From positions 1 to 7,064 of the forward strand of contig JAUSPK010000156.1 in NCBI GenBank assembly GCA_030655735.1: 7,064 nucleotides of DNA. The letters run 5' to 3'. The first letter of the stretch is position 1. Each line of letters begins with the position of its first letter. Source of the stretch: Syntrophales bacterium. Lineage in GTDB: Bacteria; Desulfobacterota; Syntrophia; Syntrophales; UBA2210. Shown one piece after another: positions 6,949 through 7,064 of the stretch. Both the position numbers and the translations under genes were made by a program. The notes beneath the pieces were generated by a model, which did not search any database, was not told the origin of the DNA, and saw only the letters and a program-made list of their open reading frames with translations.

Positions 6949-7064
6949 ATGAGCGTAGTGATATCAGCACCCATGCCGGGAACCATTGTTGAAATTCTGG
7001 TGAAGGTCGGTGATGGGGTCAAGGAGGACGACGAGGTGATAATCCTTGAGGCGATGAAGATGGA
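6949..7064 (+). CDS. Biotin carboxyl carrier protein, N-terminal part (3' end outside window)
   Basis: The 38 visible residues start MSVVISAPMPGTIVEI and reach LEAMKM, the biotinylation motif; Lys37 would carry biotin. The carried carboxyl shuttles between carboxyltransferase active sites and, where present, a biotin carboxylase or membrane decarboxylase. The SAPMPG and VGDGV turns are typical of the biotinyl/lipoyl fold, and AMKM with flanking Met marks biotin rather than lipoate. The protein begins directly with the domain: the Ala/Pro-rich linker and N-terminal docking segment seen in classical GcdC, MmdC and transcarboxylase 1.3S are absent. Since such domains end about 35 residues past the lysine, a total near 70 residues is expected. 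Its place right after the GcdA-type gene suggests it serves that enzyme, and perhaps also the 12S-like subunit. The 3' end must be seen to confirm this. Confidence 0.9.
   Translation, partial: MSVVISAPMPGTIVEILVKVGDGVKEDDEVIILEAMKM

Overview
The window is one compact, all-forward stretch of a methylmalonyl-CoA (propionate/succinate) gene cluster, joined to a gene for the carboxyltransferase of a biotin-dependent glutaconyl-CoA decarboxylase. The order is: the 3' end of methylmalonyl-CoA epimerase (1-203), a 12S/PccB-type acyl-CoA carboxyltransferase (253-1788), a single-chain adenosylcobalamin methylmalonyl-CoA mutase (1882-4014), its MeaB-type GTPase chaperone (4011-4994, overlapping the mutase by ATGA), a GcdA-type carboxyltransferase (5055-6824), and the first 38 codons of a small biotin carrier protein (6949 to the window end). 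Both terminal genes are cut by the window edge. I see no mobile element, CRISPR array, tRNA or rRNA.

The genes form a pathway. Mutase, epimerase and the 12S-like subunit interconvert succinyl-CoA, (R)- and (S)-methylmalonyl-CoA and propionyl-CoA. MeaB loads and protects the B12 cofactor of the mutase. GcdA-type subunits move the carboxyl group of glutaconyl-CoA onto carrier biotin, leaving crotonyl-CoA, a step in anaerobic breakdown of glutarate, glutamate, lysine and aromatics. The carrier begins directly with its biotinyl domain and could serve both carboxyltransferases. No biotin carboxylase and no membrane decarboxylase subunit lies inside the window, so whether the system carboxylates with ATP, decarboxylates with Na+ export, or transfers carboxyl between two acyl-CoAs cannot be settled here.

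The gene content, G+C-rich codon use and single-chain mutase suit an anaerobic bacterium, most likely a Desulfobacterota/syntrophic deltaproteobacterium-type lineage. This placement is an inference from gene content and not a phylogenetic result.

There are four gaps between genes. 204-252 holds only a ribosome binding site. 1789-1881 holds a 9-bp hairpin with a short T tract that looks like a weak terminator or attenuator. 4995-5054 holds a strong ribosome binding site and a 7-base direct repeat. 6825-6948 is AT-rich near its end and holds a perfect TATAAT, a TTGTCA 20 bases upstream and a G/C palindrome between them, so the carrier gene may have its own promoter.
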